NCBI RefSeq assembly: GCF_026870155.1
Contig: NZ_CP113975.1
Location: forward strand, 1,364,001-1,428,000
Length of the DNA: 64,000 bases
Direction: 5' to 3'
Source: Flavobacterium marginilacus
Lineage (GTDB): Bacteria > Bacteroidota > Bacteroidia > Flavobacteriales > Flavobacteriaceae
Position numbers and translations under genes: made by a program. Numbering within the stretch: the stretch's first letter is position 1; each line of letters opens with the position of its first letter. Below the pieces are notes generated by a model. That model was given only the letters and a program-made list of their open reading frames with translations. It was not told where the DNA came from and ran no database searches. Positions 17,489-27,255 of the stretch are shown here, piece after piece.

Positions 17489-19915
17489 TTAGTTCGAAGA
17501 ATTAAGAGTTACTGTAGCGGTTTTTAAACCTTTGCTGCTAACTATAAGTTCTATGTTTCCAGCTTCTTTCAGCGATTGAACAAGTACTACTGCTTTTCCG
17601 CTAAAGGCTTTCATTGTAGGCAGATGAAATAATTCTAACGAAGTTGCATCTCCATTGCATGCGGCTCTGTATTTTCCTTTTCCTGTAACTTTAAACTGCA
17701 GCTGATTGACAGCATTCGGGCATGGAATTCCTTTTTCATCTAATATTGAAACCGTAACATAAGACAGATCTTTACCGTCGGCTTTAATTGTTTTTCTGTC
17801 AGGATCAAGTACTATTTTGTAGGCTTTTCCGGCAGTGTGGATTTCTTCTTCTGCGGCTGCTTTGCCATCTTTATCTAATGCAACAACTTTTACCGTTCCA
17901 GGTTCGTACTTAACATCCATCCACATTAAACGGTATCTGTTTTGCGGTGTTGAATTATTCTTTTTTTGAATACCCATACTTTTTCCGTTTACAAAAAGCT
18001 CTGCACTGTCATAATTGGTATACACAAAAACTGGCGTTACCTGACCTTCGCGTCCTTCCCAGTTCCAATGCGGTAAAATGTGCAGGGTTTTCTCGTTTTT
18101 GTTCCAGCGGCTTTTGTACAAATAAAATCTGTCCTTTGGTAATCCTGCTAAATCGTTGATTCCAAAATAGGAACTGCGGGAAGGCCATTTTTCATCATAA
18201 GGAGTCGGTTCTCCCAAATAATCAAAACCTGTCCAGACAAATTCACCTATAACCCAAGGTTTGTCGTCCTGCAAAACAAAATCTTCATCAGGAACATTGG
18301 ACCAGCTGCAGGCTTCTAAATCATAAGACGAACATTGAAAATCTGGATATTGTTTGTCTTTGGCCTGCACTACAGGAAATTTATAAATTCCTCTTGAACT
18401 CACAGTAGATGCTGTTTCAGAACCTAAAATAAATCCCTGCGGAAATTTTTTAAATGCTTCTTCATATAAATGAACGCGGTAATTTAGTCCTGGTATATCC
18501 AGCAACGCTCCAAAACCGGATTCCATTGTTGCTTTTACCTGATCCATACCAACAGTCACGGGTCTTGTAGGATCTTCACGGTGGAAAATGTCCTGTAGCC
18601 ATTTGGCACGTTTTACTCCTTCGTCTCCCCATTGATCTGGAACTTCATTTCCAGAGCTCCACATTACAATTGATGGATGATTTCTTGTAGCATGAACTAA
18701 ATTGACAATATCTTTTTCAGCATAATGTTCGAAAAAACGGTTGTAGCCATTCTCAACTTTTGGCTTTGCCCATTCGTCAAAACTTTCAGCTAAAAACATA
18801 AAACCCATTTCATCACATAATTCTAATTGTTCCAATGAAGGCATATTATGAGAACTGCGGATTGCATTACAGCCCATATCTTTCAGTATCGTTAACTGGC
18901 GGCGCAGAGCAGCCACGTTTACTGCTGTTCCTAAAGGTCCTAAATCATGGTGCAGACAAACGCCTTTGAACTTTCTGATCTCGCCGTTTAGGCTAAATCC
19001 TTTATTAGGCTCATATTTTATGTCACGGATACCGAAGCGGGTCGTAACTTCATCTTTTAATTCACTGCCAACAAACCATTGTGAAACGGCTTTGTACAGA
19101 TAAGGTGTTTCAGGGCTCCATAATTTTGGATTTTCGACCTTGATGTTTTGGTCAAATTCAGTTCCAAAAGGAGTCACAGCTTTATCTGAACTTACTTTTT
19201 GACCATTGGCATCAAAAATAGTGGTAACCAGATAGCCATTATCCCCAGAAGCCTTAGTTTTTATATTTACTTTGGCTTCTTCTTTACTGATAAACGGTGT
19301 CGTGACAGAAGTTCCCCACTGGTCGATGCTTTCCTTGTTTTTTATAATAAGGCTTACTTTTCTGTACAGACCTGCTCCTGGATACCAGCGTGAAGCAAAT
19401 TCTTTATTGGTTAGTTTTACTGCCAAAATATTCTCGCCAGCCGTAATAAAATCAGTTATGTCAAAATAAAAATAGCTGTAACCATACGCCCATTCGCCTA
19501 CTTTTTTTCCGTTTAGGTAAATCTGTGGTTCACTCATGGCACCTTCGAAAAGCAAAATCACTTTTTTACTTTTTTCTGCAGCTGAAATTGTAAATTTATT
19601 TCGATACCAAGCAGATCCTACATGAGGTAAAGCAGCGGTTCTTCCTGTTTTTTCAGAAGCTGTTTTTTCTCCGTTTTGAACAATTGCAACGCTCTGTTTG
19701 TCTATTTCTTTATCAAAAGGACCGTAAATTGCCCAATCATGCGGGACAGTTACTGTTTCCCATTTTGAATCATTGAAATTGTTTTGAAAAGCATTCTCAA
19801 AATCCCCTTTTTGAAATTTCCAGTTGTTATCCAATTCTCTTACGGTACGTACCTGAGAAAAGGAAATTTGTGTAATTGTTAAAAATACAATTAGAATATT
19901 TATCAATTTATTCAT
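17489..19915 (-). CDS. GH2 beta-galactosidase of the galactan locus
   Basis: An 808-residue exported enzyme (signal peptide to about residue 20). It has the GH2 sugar-binding domain (VPHDWAIYGPFDKE, GSAWYRNKF), an immunoglobulin-like domain and the catalytic barrel with acid/base Glu424 in SSGNEVPDQ and nucleophile Glu500 in LGSETAST. A DUF4982-type domain (YTNYDSAELFVNGKSMG) and a further C-terminal beta-sandwich follow. It is last in a SusC, SusD, SusE-like, GH53, GH2 series, the order known for Bacteroides galactan loci. It should release galactose from beta-1,4-galacto-oligosaccharides in the periplasm. Another beta-glycoside specificity is possible but less likely here. Confidence 0.9.
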   Translation of the reverse strand: MNKLINILIVFLTITQISFSQVRTVRELDNNWKFQKGDFENAFQNNFNDSKWETVTVPHDWAIYGPFDKEIDKQSVAIVQNGEKTASEKTGRTAALPHVGSAWYRNKFTISAAEKSKKVILLFEGAMSEPQIYLNGKKVGEWAYGYSYFYFDITDFITAGENILAVKLTNKEFASRWYPGAGLYRKVSLIIKNKESIDQWGTSVTTPFISKEEAKVNIKTKASGDNGYLVTTIFDANGQKVSSDKAVTPFGTEFDQNIKVENPKLWSPETPYLYKAVSQWFVGSELKDEVTTRFGIRDIKYEPNKGFSLNGEIRKFKGVCLHHDLGPLGTAVNVAALRRQLTILKDMGCNAIRSSHNMPSLEQLELCDEMGFMFLAESFDEWAKPKVENGYNRFFEHYAEKDIVNLVHATRNHPSIVMWSSGNEVPDQWGDEGVKRAKWLQDIFHREDPTRPVTVGMDQVKATMESGFGALLDIPGLNYRVHLYEEAFKKFPQGFILGSETASTVSSRGIYKFPVVQAKDKQYPDFQCSSYDLEACSWSNVPDEDFVLQDDKPWVIGEFVWTGFDYLGEPTPYDEKWPSRSSYFGINDLAGLPKDRFYLYKSRWNKNEKTLHILPHWNWEGREGQVTPVFVYTNYDSAELFVNGKSMGIQKKNNSTPQNRYRLMWMDVKYEPGTVKVVALDKDGKAAAEEEIHTAGKAYKIVLDPDRKTIKADGKDLSYVTVSILDEKGIPCPNAVNQLQFKVTGKGKYRAACNGDATSLELFHLPTMKAFSGKAVVLVQSLKEAGNIELIVSSKGLKTATVTLNSSN

Positions 19916-20066
19916 TATCAGTCTGTCTAATTATTTAATAGTATGATGGAAAAAGAGCAGGTAAATTTTTTACTCCCATCGGCATCATAAAATTGATTTT
20001 CTGTGACTTCCATTTGTGGTAATCAGCCAGAATTATTACTGAAGCCATAAACTTCTTCATACTCTT

Positions 20067-21164
20067 TTAATTTAAGCTGAAAACCTGAAAAACAGGTAAT
20101 GCTTTATTTGTAAAATCATATAATGCCTGATTTTCAAATGTTGAACCATCGGTTGCTTGGTTTCCTTTGAACGAAACCCATTCTCCTCCCCAGTAAGCGA
20201 ATCCTATACCGGAATTAGAAGTTTTTACAATATCTTTAATGGCTAATATAAAACTTTTTTGCCCCTCAGGAGTTGCTGGATAACCAGGAACTAATTGATT
20301 GGCCAGGCCCACAATATTATTTGTCCAGTCATTATATTCTAATGTAAAAGGATAAGCTGTTTCGGCTATAAGTACTTTTTTATTGAACTTAGTTCCTAGA
20401 TTATTAATAGTACTTTTTACAACTGCCAAATCTGTACCATGCCAAACAGGATAATAAGAAAGTCCTATATAATCATAGTCAACGGATTTTACTTTATTAA
20501 AAAACCAATCCGTGTCAGAAGCTTTTACTCCTGCATAATGAATCATGATTTTAGTTTTTGGTGCTTTACTGCGAACAGCTGCACTAGCGGTTTTTAACAA
20601 ATCAATACATTGAGCTTCATTATTAATCAAATGTCCTTGTGGCCATAACAATCCAATGTTAATTTCATTCCCAATTTGAATAATATCAGGATTAATTTCT
20701 GTGATTATTGTCGATGTGTAGTTAGCTACTGCTGTTTTCAAATCTGCAAAAGACAAGTTTTTCCATTCTGCCGGAATAGTTTGTGTTCCCGGATCCGCCC
20801 AGGAATCTGAGTAATGAACCGTAATCCAAACTTTTAAACCTGCTTGTTTCACACGAGCTGCCAAAGCTTTTACTTCGGTTAATCCTGAATAACCTCCAGC
20901 TGGATTTTTCCATAAACGGATTCGGATAGTATTACAGCCTGCATTTTTTAAAGTTGTAAGCATATTTTCAGCTTTTCCATTATTGGTAAAAACAGTTCCT
21001 GCAGCTTCAATTTGAGGAAGGGAAGAAATATCAGCTGCTCTAATAAAATCGTCAGTTACAGCTGGTGGATCTACAACGGGCGTTTCTGGAGAATCGCTGC
21101 TTGAGCAAGCAAATTGAATACTTAATAAAGCAGAAAGTGATAATAAGGTTATGATTCTTTTCAT
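20067..21164 (-). CDS. GH53 endo-beta-1,4-galactanase lipoprotein
   Basis: 365 residues from the preferred ATG at 21164. A longer frame opens at 21203, but the internal Met begins a clean lipoprotein signal (SIQFACSSSD), so the first 13 residues are dropped. The enzyme cuts inside beta-1,4-galactan chains. The catalytic acid/base is Glu167 in IQIGNEINIGLLWP and the nucleophile is Glu268 in LIAETAYP; the barrel starts with RAADISSLPQIEAAG, as in other GH53 enzymes. Acidic/Ser residues after the lipid Cys suggest export to the cell surface. It follows the SusE-like gene, with a strong intergenic hairpin between them. Confidence 0.95.
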   Translation of the reverse strand: MKRIITLLSLSALLSIQFACSSSDSPETPVVDPPAVTDDFIRAADISSLPQIEAAGTVFTNNGKAENMLTTLKNAGCNTIRIRLWKNPAGGYSGLTEVKALAARVKQAGLKVWITVHYSDSWADPGTQTIPAEWKNLSFADLKTAVANYTSTIITEINPDIIQIGNEINIGLLWPQGHLINNEAQCIDLLKTASAAVRSKAPKTKIMIHYAGVKASDTDWFFNKVKSVDYDYIGLSYYPVWHGTDLAVVKSTINNLGTKFNKKVLIAETAYPFTLEYNDWTNNIVGLANQLVPGYPATPEGQKSFILAIKDIVKTSNSGIGFAYWGGEWVSFKGNQATDGSTFENQALYDFTNKALPVFQVFSLN

Positions 21165-21186
21165 GTGTTGTTTACTGTTTTTATGT

Positions 21187-21238
21187 AATGAGCATAACCG
21201 CAATTGGTGTTTTTAAACAGCCTGCTGTTATGCTCATT
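21187..21238. repeat. Intercistronic hairpin, 12-bp perfect stem
   Basis: AATGAGCATAAC at 21187-21198 and its exact complement at 21227-21238 enclose 28 bases. It lies between the SusE-like and GH53 genes, read on the minus strand. No U run follows the stem in that direction, so it is more likely an mRNA processing or stability element, or a leaky attenuator, than a full terminator. Confidence 0.7.
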
Positions 21239-21255
21239 TCATAATATTATTAAGT

Positions 21256-22395
21256 TTACTCTAGGGTAATTGTTTTAGCAGCAGCGTTAATTGTTAATTT
21301 ATAGGTACCAGGTGTTCCAACAAATTTAAAATTAGCATCTCCGCTTCCGTCGCTTACTAAATTTGCGTTGATTTTGTAACCCGCATCTGAGTAAGAAGCA
21401 AAATTATTTTTGGTATCCCAAGTGCCAAACACGTGGAAGAATCGGAAAACATCATTTGATAATGTAATAGATGCTGACCAAATATCTGGAGTAGCTTCAG
21501 TAAATTGGATGGTTTTAGCTGCGTCAAAGTTCCACCCGCCCGGTACTGCTCCTCCTACTGCCCAAAGAGAGCTGGAAGCTGTTAATACAATTGTCTTTTT
21601 GGTATTATCTATCGTGATAGTGTAAATTCCAGGAGTTCCAACGAATTTAAAGTTGCTGTCATTGTCTAAAGAGTTTTCTAAACTTGCATCGATAGTATAA
21701 CCTTCACCTTTATAATAGGAATACCCCAAAGCTGATGACCAGTTTCCTGATTCTTGGAAAAATCTAAAGTTTCCATTCGTTAATTTTGCTTTTATCTGTA
21801 CAACATTGTTAGTACATTTCATTTCTCCGGCCGGTTTAAAATTCCAGCCAATATCTGTCAAAGCTTCTCCAACTGCATAAAGTGAAGGGCAGCTGTTTCC
21901 TGCAGCCACAGTTTCAATCCATTTAATAGTAATAACTTTTATTTCGGATAATGTTTCATTAGCTCCAGCTGTACCTGCTGTTGCTCTTAATCTGAAGTAT
22001 ACCTGTCCGGTATTGTTTGGAGTACCATCTGCATTAGTTGTTGCCGGATTATCATCAAGTCCTAAATCTTTGGCAAAATCCAATAATTTAGCAACAGTAA
22101 CTGCTAAATTCTTTTCGCTGGTAGTACCCACAACTTTAAAGCCTGTAAAATCAGCTTTAGTAGCACCCTGCAGTTCATATGTAATATTCGTAGGTACACC
22201 AAAGTCTGCAGATTCCCACATAAATCGATCGGCTACGTTGTCTTTTGTAGCCTGTGATATTAAATAATTGGCTGCAAAAGTATTGGTAAATGCTATACCA
22301 TCAGCATCTGGTTTTGCAGTAAAAATGGGTGAATTATCATCAGAACAAGCATTTAAACTTATAAGTGCTATAAACAGTAAGATTAGTTTTTTCAT
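21256..22395 (-). CDS. SusE/SusF-like surface glycan-binding lipoprotein
   Basis: A 379-residue lipoprotein with signal MKKLILLFIALISLNAC, lipid Cys17 and the acidic SDDN after it typical of surface export in Bacteroidetes. Residues 25-165 resemble the SusE N-terminal domain (ITYELQGATKADFTGFKVVG). Two tandem repeats of about 100 residues follow, each with a YAVG/WAVG ... GWNF start, an FRFF centre and an NFKFVGTPG ... TI end, like the starch-binding modules of SusE/SusF. It is encoded directly after SusD and before GH53, so it should hold galactan at the surface. The binding specificity is inferred from position only. Confidence 0.85.
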   Translation of the reverse strand: MKKLILLFIALISLNACSDDNSPIFTAKPDADGIAFTNTFAANYLISQATKDNVADRFMWESADFGVPTNITYELQGATKADFTGFKVVGTTSEKNLAVTVAKLLDFAKDLGLDDNPATTNADGTPNNTGQVYFRLRATAGTAGANETLSEIKVITIKWIETVAAGNSCPSLYAVGEALTDIGWNFKPAGEMKCTNNVVQIKAKLTNGNFRFFQESGNWSSALGYSYYKGEGYTIDASLENSLDNDSNFKFVGTPGIYTITIDNTKKTIVLTASSSLWAVGGAVPGGWNFDAAKTIQFTEATPDIWSASITLSNDVFRFFHVFGTWDTKNNFASYSDAGYKINANLVSDGSGDANFKFVGTPGTYKLTINAAAKTITLE

Positions 22396-22427
22396 TGTAT
22401 CTATATTTTTGATTTTTTATATCTTTT

Positions 22428-24026
22428 TTAGTAACCTGTGTTTTGTATAAGATTTGGATTTGCCGCTATACTCGCTTTAGGAATTGGAAATACATTGTAG
22501 ATATTACTGATGGCAATACCGCTCATCACGTTTCCTTTCCAAGACCAGTTGTAGCTTCCTCCGGTGAATTTTCCAAAACGGATTAAATCTTGTCTTCTGT
22601 GGGCTTCACAATATAGTTCTACCATTCTCTCATTTAGAATCAAGTCCAAATTAAGATCGCTGGTCAATATTTTTTTTGTATTGTGAGCTCTGGCACGCAA
22701 TAGATTGAAATAGTCTCTTGCTGTAGTCAATGAACCGCCGGCTGCTCCTCTAAGAACGGCTTCGGCATACATTAAATACACATCGGCTAATCTAAACATT
22801 GGGAAATCAGTATCAACCATTTCAGTTGCAGAGCCATTTACTCCTAATGATGTTTTATTAGACCATTTTGCAGTAATATATCCGGTTCCATAGTTGTTCA
22901 TGTCTGTCATTTCTATGGTTCTGTCTTTGCTGATAATGGTATTTCTGTCATCTTTGGCATAGTTTCCATTTAACATAGTTTCTGAGAATTGTTTAGTAAC
23001 TCTCAATCCTCCAGCCCATCCTGCAACACCAAAACTAGCACCGTTTTGTTCCAATGATCCCACCTGAGCATTAACCATTACCGTAGTAGGGCCATAGTTT
23101 TGCGTTACTTTACCATCCGAAACAATAGGGAATATAATTTCGTTTTTTGCCGAATTACTATTATTATCTGCGTTGAAGTTATTGGCATATACCGGAGATA
23201 AAGTGTATCCTGCATCAATTATATTTTTGCAGTTTGCAAGACATTGATCGTATTTTTTCTGGCCAATAAAAACTTCTGCGTTCAGATAAATTTTAGCAAG
23301 CAACATCCATGCTGCAGCTTTATCTGCTCTGGCATATTCATTTTCACGTGCATTTTTTAAATCTGGAATAATTGCGTTCAATTCAGATTCTACAAAAGCA
23401 AATAATTCAGGGCGTCCATACTGTGGTGACTGATAAGCACCTACTGGATCATTTTCGGTAACAAATCCTGCTTTGCCAAATAAATCCATTAAATGATAGT
23501 AAGCTAATGCTCTTAAAAAACGGGCTTCGGCTCTATAGGTTTTAATTTCACTGCGCAATTCAGTGCTTACGCCACGGCTGTCTAATTTAGCATCTGATGT
23601 CTGTCTGAGATATTCATTGACAAAAGCTACCTGTGTCATACATCTTCCAAAAAAACCTCTGATTACCACATTATCGGATGTCCAGGTGTCATTGTTTAAT
23701 CCTTTTAATCCCGGATCATTTTCCCATGACCATTTAACTTCATCTGTAGTAAGCTCCTGCATGTTCCAGAAACCTCTTCCGTATTGGCTTGTTCCTGCGT
23801 CCAGACCTGAAATGTTAGAACTTCCCGGTCCTGTAGCTCCTGTCAAAGAAAGATTACCATACACACCTGCTAATCCTTGTTTATAGGATTCGGGAGTAGA
23901 ATAAAAGTCGTCTACAAGCAGTACATTTGGATCCTTAACATCAATATTAAGATCATTTGTACAGCCAGCCATTACTAATACAGTTCCTAAGATGTATATT
24001 GCTTTATGTTTTATTATATTCTTCAT
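22428..24026 (-). CDS. susD: SusD/RagB-family glycan-binding lipoprotein
   Basis: A 532-residue outer-membrane lipoprotein with signal VLVMAGCTND (lipid Cys22). It has the helical TPR-like SusD fold: early DDFYSTPESYKQGLAGVYG, the central YRAEARFLRALAYYHLMDLFG and the C-terminal RLADVYLMYAEAVLRG, DYFNLLRARAH and LNERMVELYCEAHRRQDLIRFG segments. It forms the lid of the SusC channel encoded 11 bases upstream. Position in the GH53 cluster points to galactan oligosaccharides. Confidence 0.95.
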   Translation of the reverse strand: MKNIIKHKAIYILGTVLVMAGCTNDLNIDVKDPNVLLVDDFYSTPESYKQGLAGVYGNLSLTGATGPGSSNISGLDAGTSQYGRGFWNMQELTTDEVKWSWENDPGLKGLNNDTWTSDNVVIRGFFGRCMTQVAFVNEYLRQTSDAKLDSRGVSTELRSEIKTYRAEARFLRALAYYHLMDLFGKAGFVTENDPVGAYQSPQYGRPELFAFVESELNAIIPDLKNARENEYARADKAAAWMLLAKIYLNAEVFIGQKKYDQCLANCKNIIDAGYTLSPVYANNFNADNNSNSAKNEIIFPIVSDGKVTQNYGPTTVMVNAQVGSLEQNGASFGVAGWAGGLRVTKQFSETMLNGNYAKDDRNTIISKDRTIEMTDMNNYGTGYITAKWSNKTSLGVNGSATEMVDTDFPMFRLADVYLMYAEAVLRGAAGGSLTTARDYFNLLRARAHNTKKILTSDLNLDLILNERMVELYCEAHRRQDLIRFGKFTGGSYNWSWKGNVMSGIAISNIYNVFPIPKASIAANPNLIQNTGY

Positions 24027-24037
24027 ACTGTTTCTTT

Positions 24038-27019
24038 TTAAAATTTCATATTAGCTCCTATTAGATAAGTTCTAGGACGAGGAGTTATTGAATTATCAAT
24101 TCCGTTCGCAAATACCTCTGGATCTAAACCTGAATAATTGGTAATCGTAAATACATTCTGCACACCAGCAGATAAGCGTATAGAAGAATTAGCATTAAAA
24201 GTTTCTTTAAACGTATATCCAAGGGTTACATTGTCCATTTTTAAGAATGAAGCATTTTCGATGTAGTAATCAGATAATAATACAGCTTCATTAGACTGGA
24301 AATTGGTGTCTAGGACTGAAGTTGGTATGTTGGATACTACTGAACTGTTTCTTAATAAATTGTATTGTGCTCTTGAAGCATTCGCAGCATTATAAACGTA
24401 ATTACCTAAACTTGCTCTCATATTAAAAGATAGATCTAAGTTTTTATAATTCATATTGGATGCAAATCCCATAGTTACAGTTGGCATACCATTATGATGA
24501 ATGTATAAATCCGCACTAGTGATTGCATTATCGCCATTAAGATCGGCATATGCTCCTTCAATTGGTTTACCAGCTTCATTATAAATCTGTTTGTACACAT
24601 AAAACGAATAAGGAGTATAGCCTACTCTGTGTATCTGTGCGGTAGATCCTGTCCCTGATCCTGTTGAACCCATAAACTGATCTTGGCCTAATGCCAGGCT
24701 CTTAATTTGTGTTTTTATAAAAGTGGTATTGAAATTAGCATTCCAGTTGAATCCTTTTGGGTTTTTAATTATATCACCATTTATAGAAAATTCAAGACCT
24801 TTTGATGTAAAATCACCAATGTTCTGAAAACCAGAATTACTAAAGTTAGAACCATCTGAGATAGCAGCATTTGCAAGCAGATCTTTAGATTCTTTGTAAA
24901 AACCTTCAACAGTTGCTGTCAGTCTATCGTTAAACATTCCAAAATCTATAGCAGCATTATAAGTCGTAGTTTCTTCCCATTTTAGATTTTCATTTCTAAA
25001 TTGTGGTATTCCAATATTTGTAATTGTATTTCCAAAAATATATTGAGAAGTCGGTAAGCCCATGATATATCTCGCCATATACAAATCTAAATTTGTCTGA
25101 CCGATGTCCTGCTGTCCTGTTACACCCCAGCTTAATCTTAATTTTAAATTAGATAGTGTTTTAGATTCTGGAAATAAATCTTCTTTGATTTTCCAGGCAA
25201 AAGCTGCTGCAGGGAAATTACCCCAGCGGTTTTCTTCACTAAAACGGGAAGTACCGTCTCTGCGATAAGAAAATGTAAAAAGATATTTATCATAAAAAGA
25301 AAGGTTTGTCCTTCCGAAGAATCCAATTAAAACTAAATCTGGATCTACGTTTGTAACTGGAGAACTATCTACGCCATCGTCCAGTAATTCATTGGTAGCA
25401 TATCTTTTATTCGTGAATTTTTGATATGAATAACCGCCTGTAACATCAAAATTTAAGCTTCCTATTGCTTTTTTATAAGCCAGATATCCATCTAATAAAT
25501 TATTGCTCTGCTCATTAGAATATTCAGTTGACGAACCTATAATGCGTCCATCAGCCTGAGAAAGCGGATTCTGGTCTGAAGTTCTTGAATAACCGTCGGC
25601 AGAACTTTTGTCCAAACCAACATTTAAAACTGCTGATAATTCAGGTAAGAAATGGAAGGTGTAATCTAATTTTACATTTCCGTATATTCTTTTTACCTCG
25701 CTTCGGCTGTTGGTCTGCATCAAATCTGCTACAGGGTTCAGCGGTGCACGTTCTGTTAAATCACTCTTGTTGATAACGCCGTCATTATTGTCTTTATAAT
25801 ATTGAAAGTATCCTCCAAATGGAGAGTTAGCATCATACACAGGCTGTGTAGGATCAAAAGTTATTGCAGTTCCCTGAACTCCTTTGTTGAATCTGTTTTT
25901 TTCCAAAGAAGCATTTGCATTAACAGTAATTTTTAAATGATTATCCAGCACACTTGGATTCAAAGATACCGAAGCGTTGCTGCGTTCAAATCCTGAAGTT
26001 AATATCAAACCTTCCTGTAATGTTCTGCCGACAGAAAGTCTTGACGGAACTTTGTCAAACAGCATTCCGCTCACGGAAAAATTCAAATTTGAAGAAATAC
26101 TGTTTCTATAAATTTCTTTCTGCCAATCCGTATTTGCTGTTCCTAATAAAGGTAATAATGCTGGATTCTTTTCAGATATCAGGCTTCTTATTTCATTAGC
26201 ATCAAAAACATCTACTGTATTAGTAATTGTATTAACACCCATATTCATGTCTAAGCTTGCAGCAAGGGTTTTAGTTCCTTTTTTTAACGTGATAATAATA
26301 ACACCGTTTGATGCTCTTGAACCATAGATAGCCGTAGCTGCAGCATCTTTTAAAACAGAAAAAGATTCTATGTCACTTGGGTTAATAGAACTCAAGACAG
26401 AACGTGAGCCTCCAATTGTATTGTTATCTACCGGAAGACCATTAATAACAATCAAAGGATCGTTTGAAGCTCCTAATGAGGCTCCGCCACGAATTCGGAT
26501 AGTAGATCCAGAACCTGGATCACCGCCAGTTGTAATAGATAAACCAGCAACTCGTCCTGTTAAAAGATTTTCTGCAGTAACAATGTTTCCTTTATTAAAA
26601 TCTTTTGCCGTCACAGCAGTTACTGATGCAGTAGCCGATTTCAATTTGGTACTTCCGTAACCAATAACGACAACTTCATTCAGTTTTTGATTCTCTTCTG
26701 ATAAACGGACATTGATAGTTTCTGATTTGCTTACTGTCATTTCAGTTTTTCGATATCCCATAAAAGAAAATATCAGAACATCATTTTGATTTGCCTGGAT
26801 TTGATATTTACCATCAAACCCCGTTGTAGTTCCCTGATTAGAACTCTTAACAGTTACACTAACCCCCGGAATAGCAGTTCCCGTTGCGGCATCAGTAACA
26901 AGTCCTGAAATTTTTAATTTTTGTCCAAATGCGCCTATTGTAAAACATAAAAACAACATAATGAAGAAATGCTGTTTCACTTCAAAATAGCGCTTTCTTT
27001 TTCGAAAACGGTTCATCAT
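24038..27019 (-). CDS. susC: SusC/RagA-family TonB-dependent outer-membrane transporter
   Basis: A 993-residue protein. The N-terminal signal is long and basic (MMNRFRKRKRYFEVKQ, then a hydrophobic run ending GAFGQ). Next come a carboxypeptidase-like beta-sandwich (ISGLVTDAATGTAIPGVSV), a TonB box region and plug domain (NEVVVIGYGS, RIRGGASLGASNDPLIVINGLP, DAAATAIYGSRASNGVIIITLKKG) and a C-terminal barrel ending in GANMKF. It imports oligosaccharides using TonB energy and pairs with the SusD gene 11 bases downstream. The gene lies next to the HTCS gene on the same strand, with a 236-base leader region between them. Met2 is an equally possible start. Confidence 0.95.
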   Translation of the reverse strand: MMNRFRKRKRYFEVKQHFFIMLFLCFTIGAFGQKLKISGLVTDAATGTAIPGVSVTVKSSNQGTTTGFDGKYQIQANQNDVLIFSFMGYRKTEMTVSKSETINVRLSEENQKLNEVVVIGYGSTKLKSATASVTAVTAKDFNKGNIVTAENLLTGRVAGLSITTGGDPGSGSTIRIRGGASLGASNDPLIVINGLPVDNNTIGGSRSVLSSINPSDIESFSVLKDAAATAIYGSRASNGVIIITLKKGTKTLAASLDMNMGVNTITNTVDVFDANEIRSLISEKNPALLPLLGTANTDWQKEIYRNSISSNLNFSVSGMLFDKVPSRLSVGRTLQEGLILTSGFERSNASVSLNPSVLDNHLKITVNANASLEKNRFNKGVQGTAITFDPTQPVYDANSPFGGYFQYYKDNNDGVINKSDLTERAPLNPVADLMQTNSRSEVKRIYGNVKLDYTFHFLPELSAVLNVGLDKSSADGYSRTSDQNPLSQADGRIIGSSTEYSNEQSNNLLDGYLAYKKAIGSLNFDVTGGYSYQKFTNKRYATNELLDDGVDSSPVTNVDPDLVLIGFFGRTNLSFYDKYLFTFSYRRDGTSRFSEENRWGNFPAAAFAWKIKEDLFPESKTLSNLKLRLSWGVTGQQDIGQTNLDLYMARYIMGLPTSQYIFGNTITNIGIPQFRNENLKWEETTTYNAAIDFGMFNDRLTATVEGFYKESKDLLANAAISDGSNFSNSGFQNIGDFTSKGLEFSINGDIIKNPKGFNWNANFNTTFIKTQIKSLALGQDQFMGSTGSGTGSTAQIHRVGYTPYSFYVYKQIYNEAGKPIEGAYADLNGDNAITSADLYIHHNGMPTVTMGFASNMNYKNLDLSFNMRASLGNYVYNAANASRAQYNLLRNSSVVSNIPTSVLDTNFQSNEAVLLSDYYIENASFLKMDNVTLGYTFKETFNANSSIRLSAGVQNVFTITNYSGLDPEVFANGIDNSITPRPRTYLIGANMKF

Positions 27020-27255
27020 AAAATGTAATTTAAATTGGTTAGATTAGTTTTAATAAGTGTTATTTTTTGATACTGGCTAAAAATAAAACCTACTAAATTC
27101 AATGGCTGCAATTACCTCGATTCTATGAGCTTTGATGAGGGTCGATTTCGTTAAATAGGGGTGTGGAATTCATCGCTTTGGGCGGTGAAGTACTAAAAAT
27201 TAATCAAATAGAGAAAAAACAAACAAATAAATTGAGTATAACGCAAAAAAAGTTT

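Noticed and set aside
17489..19915. Beta-mannosidase as the role of the first GH2
   Set aside because: The operon has GH53 and a galactan-type SusCDE-HTCS arrangement, and the domain order with DUF4982 is that of beta-galactosidases.
21165..21203. Longer start of the GH53 gene
   Set aside because: The added 13 residues would disrupt the lipoprotein signal that begins at the internal Met.
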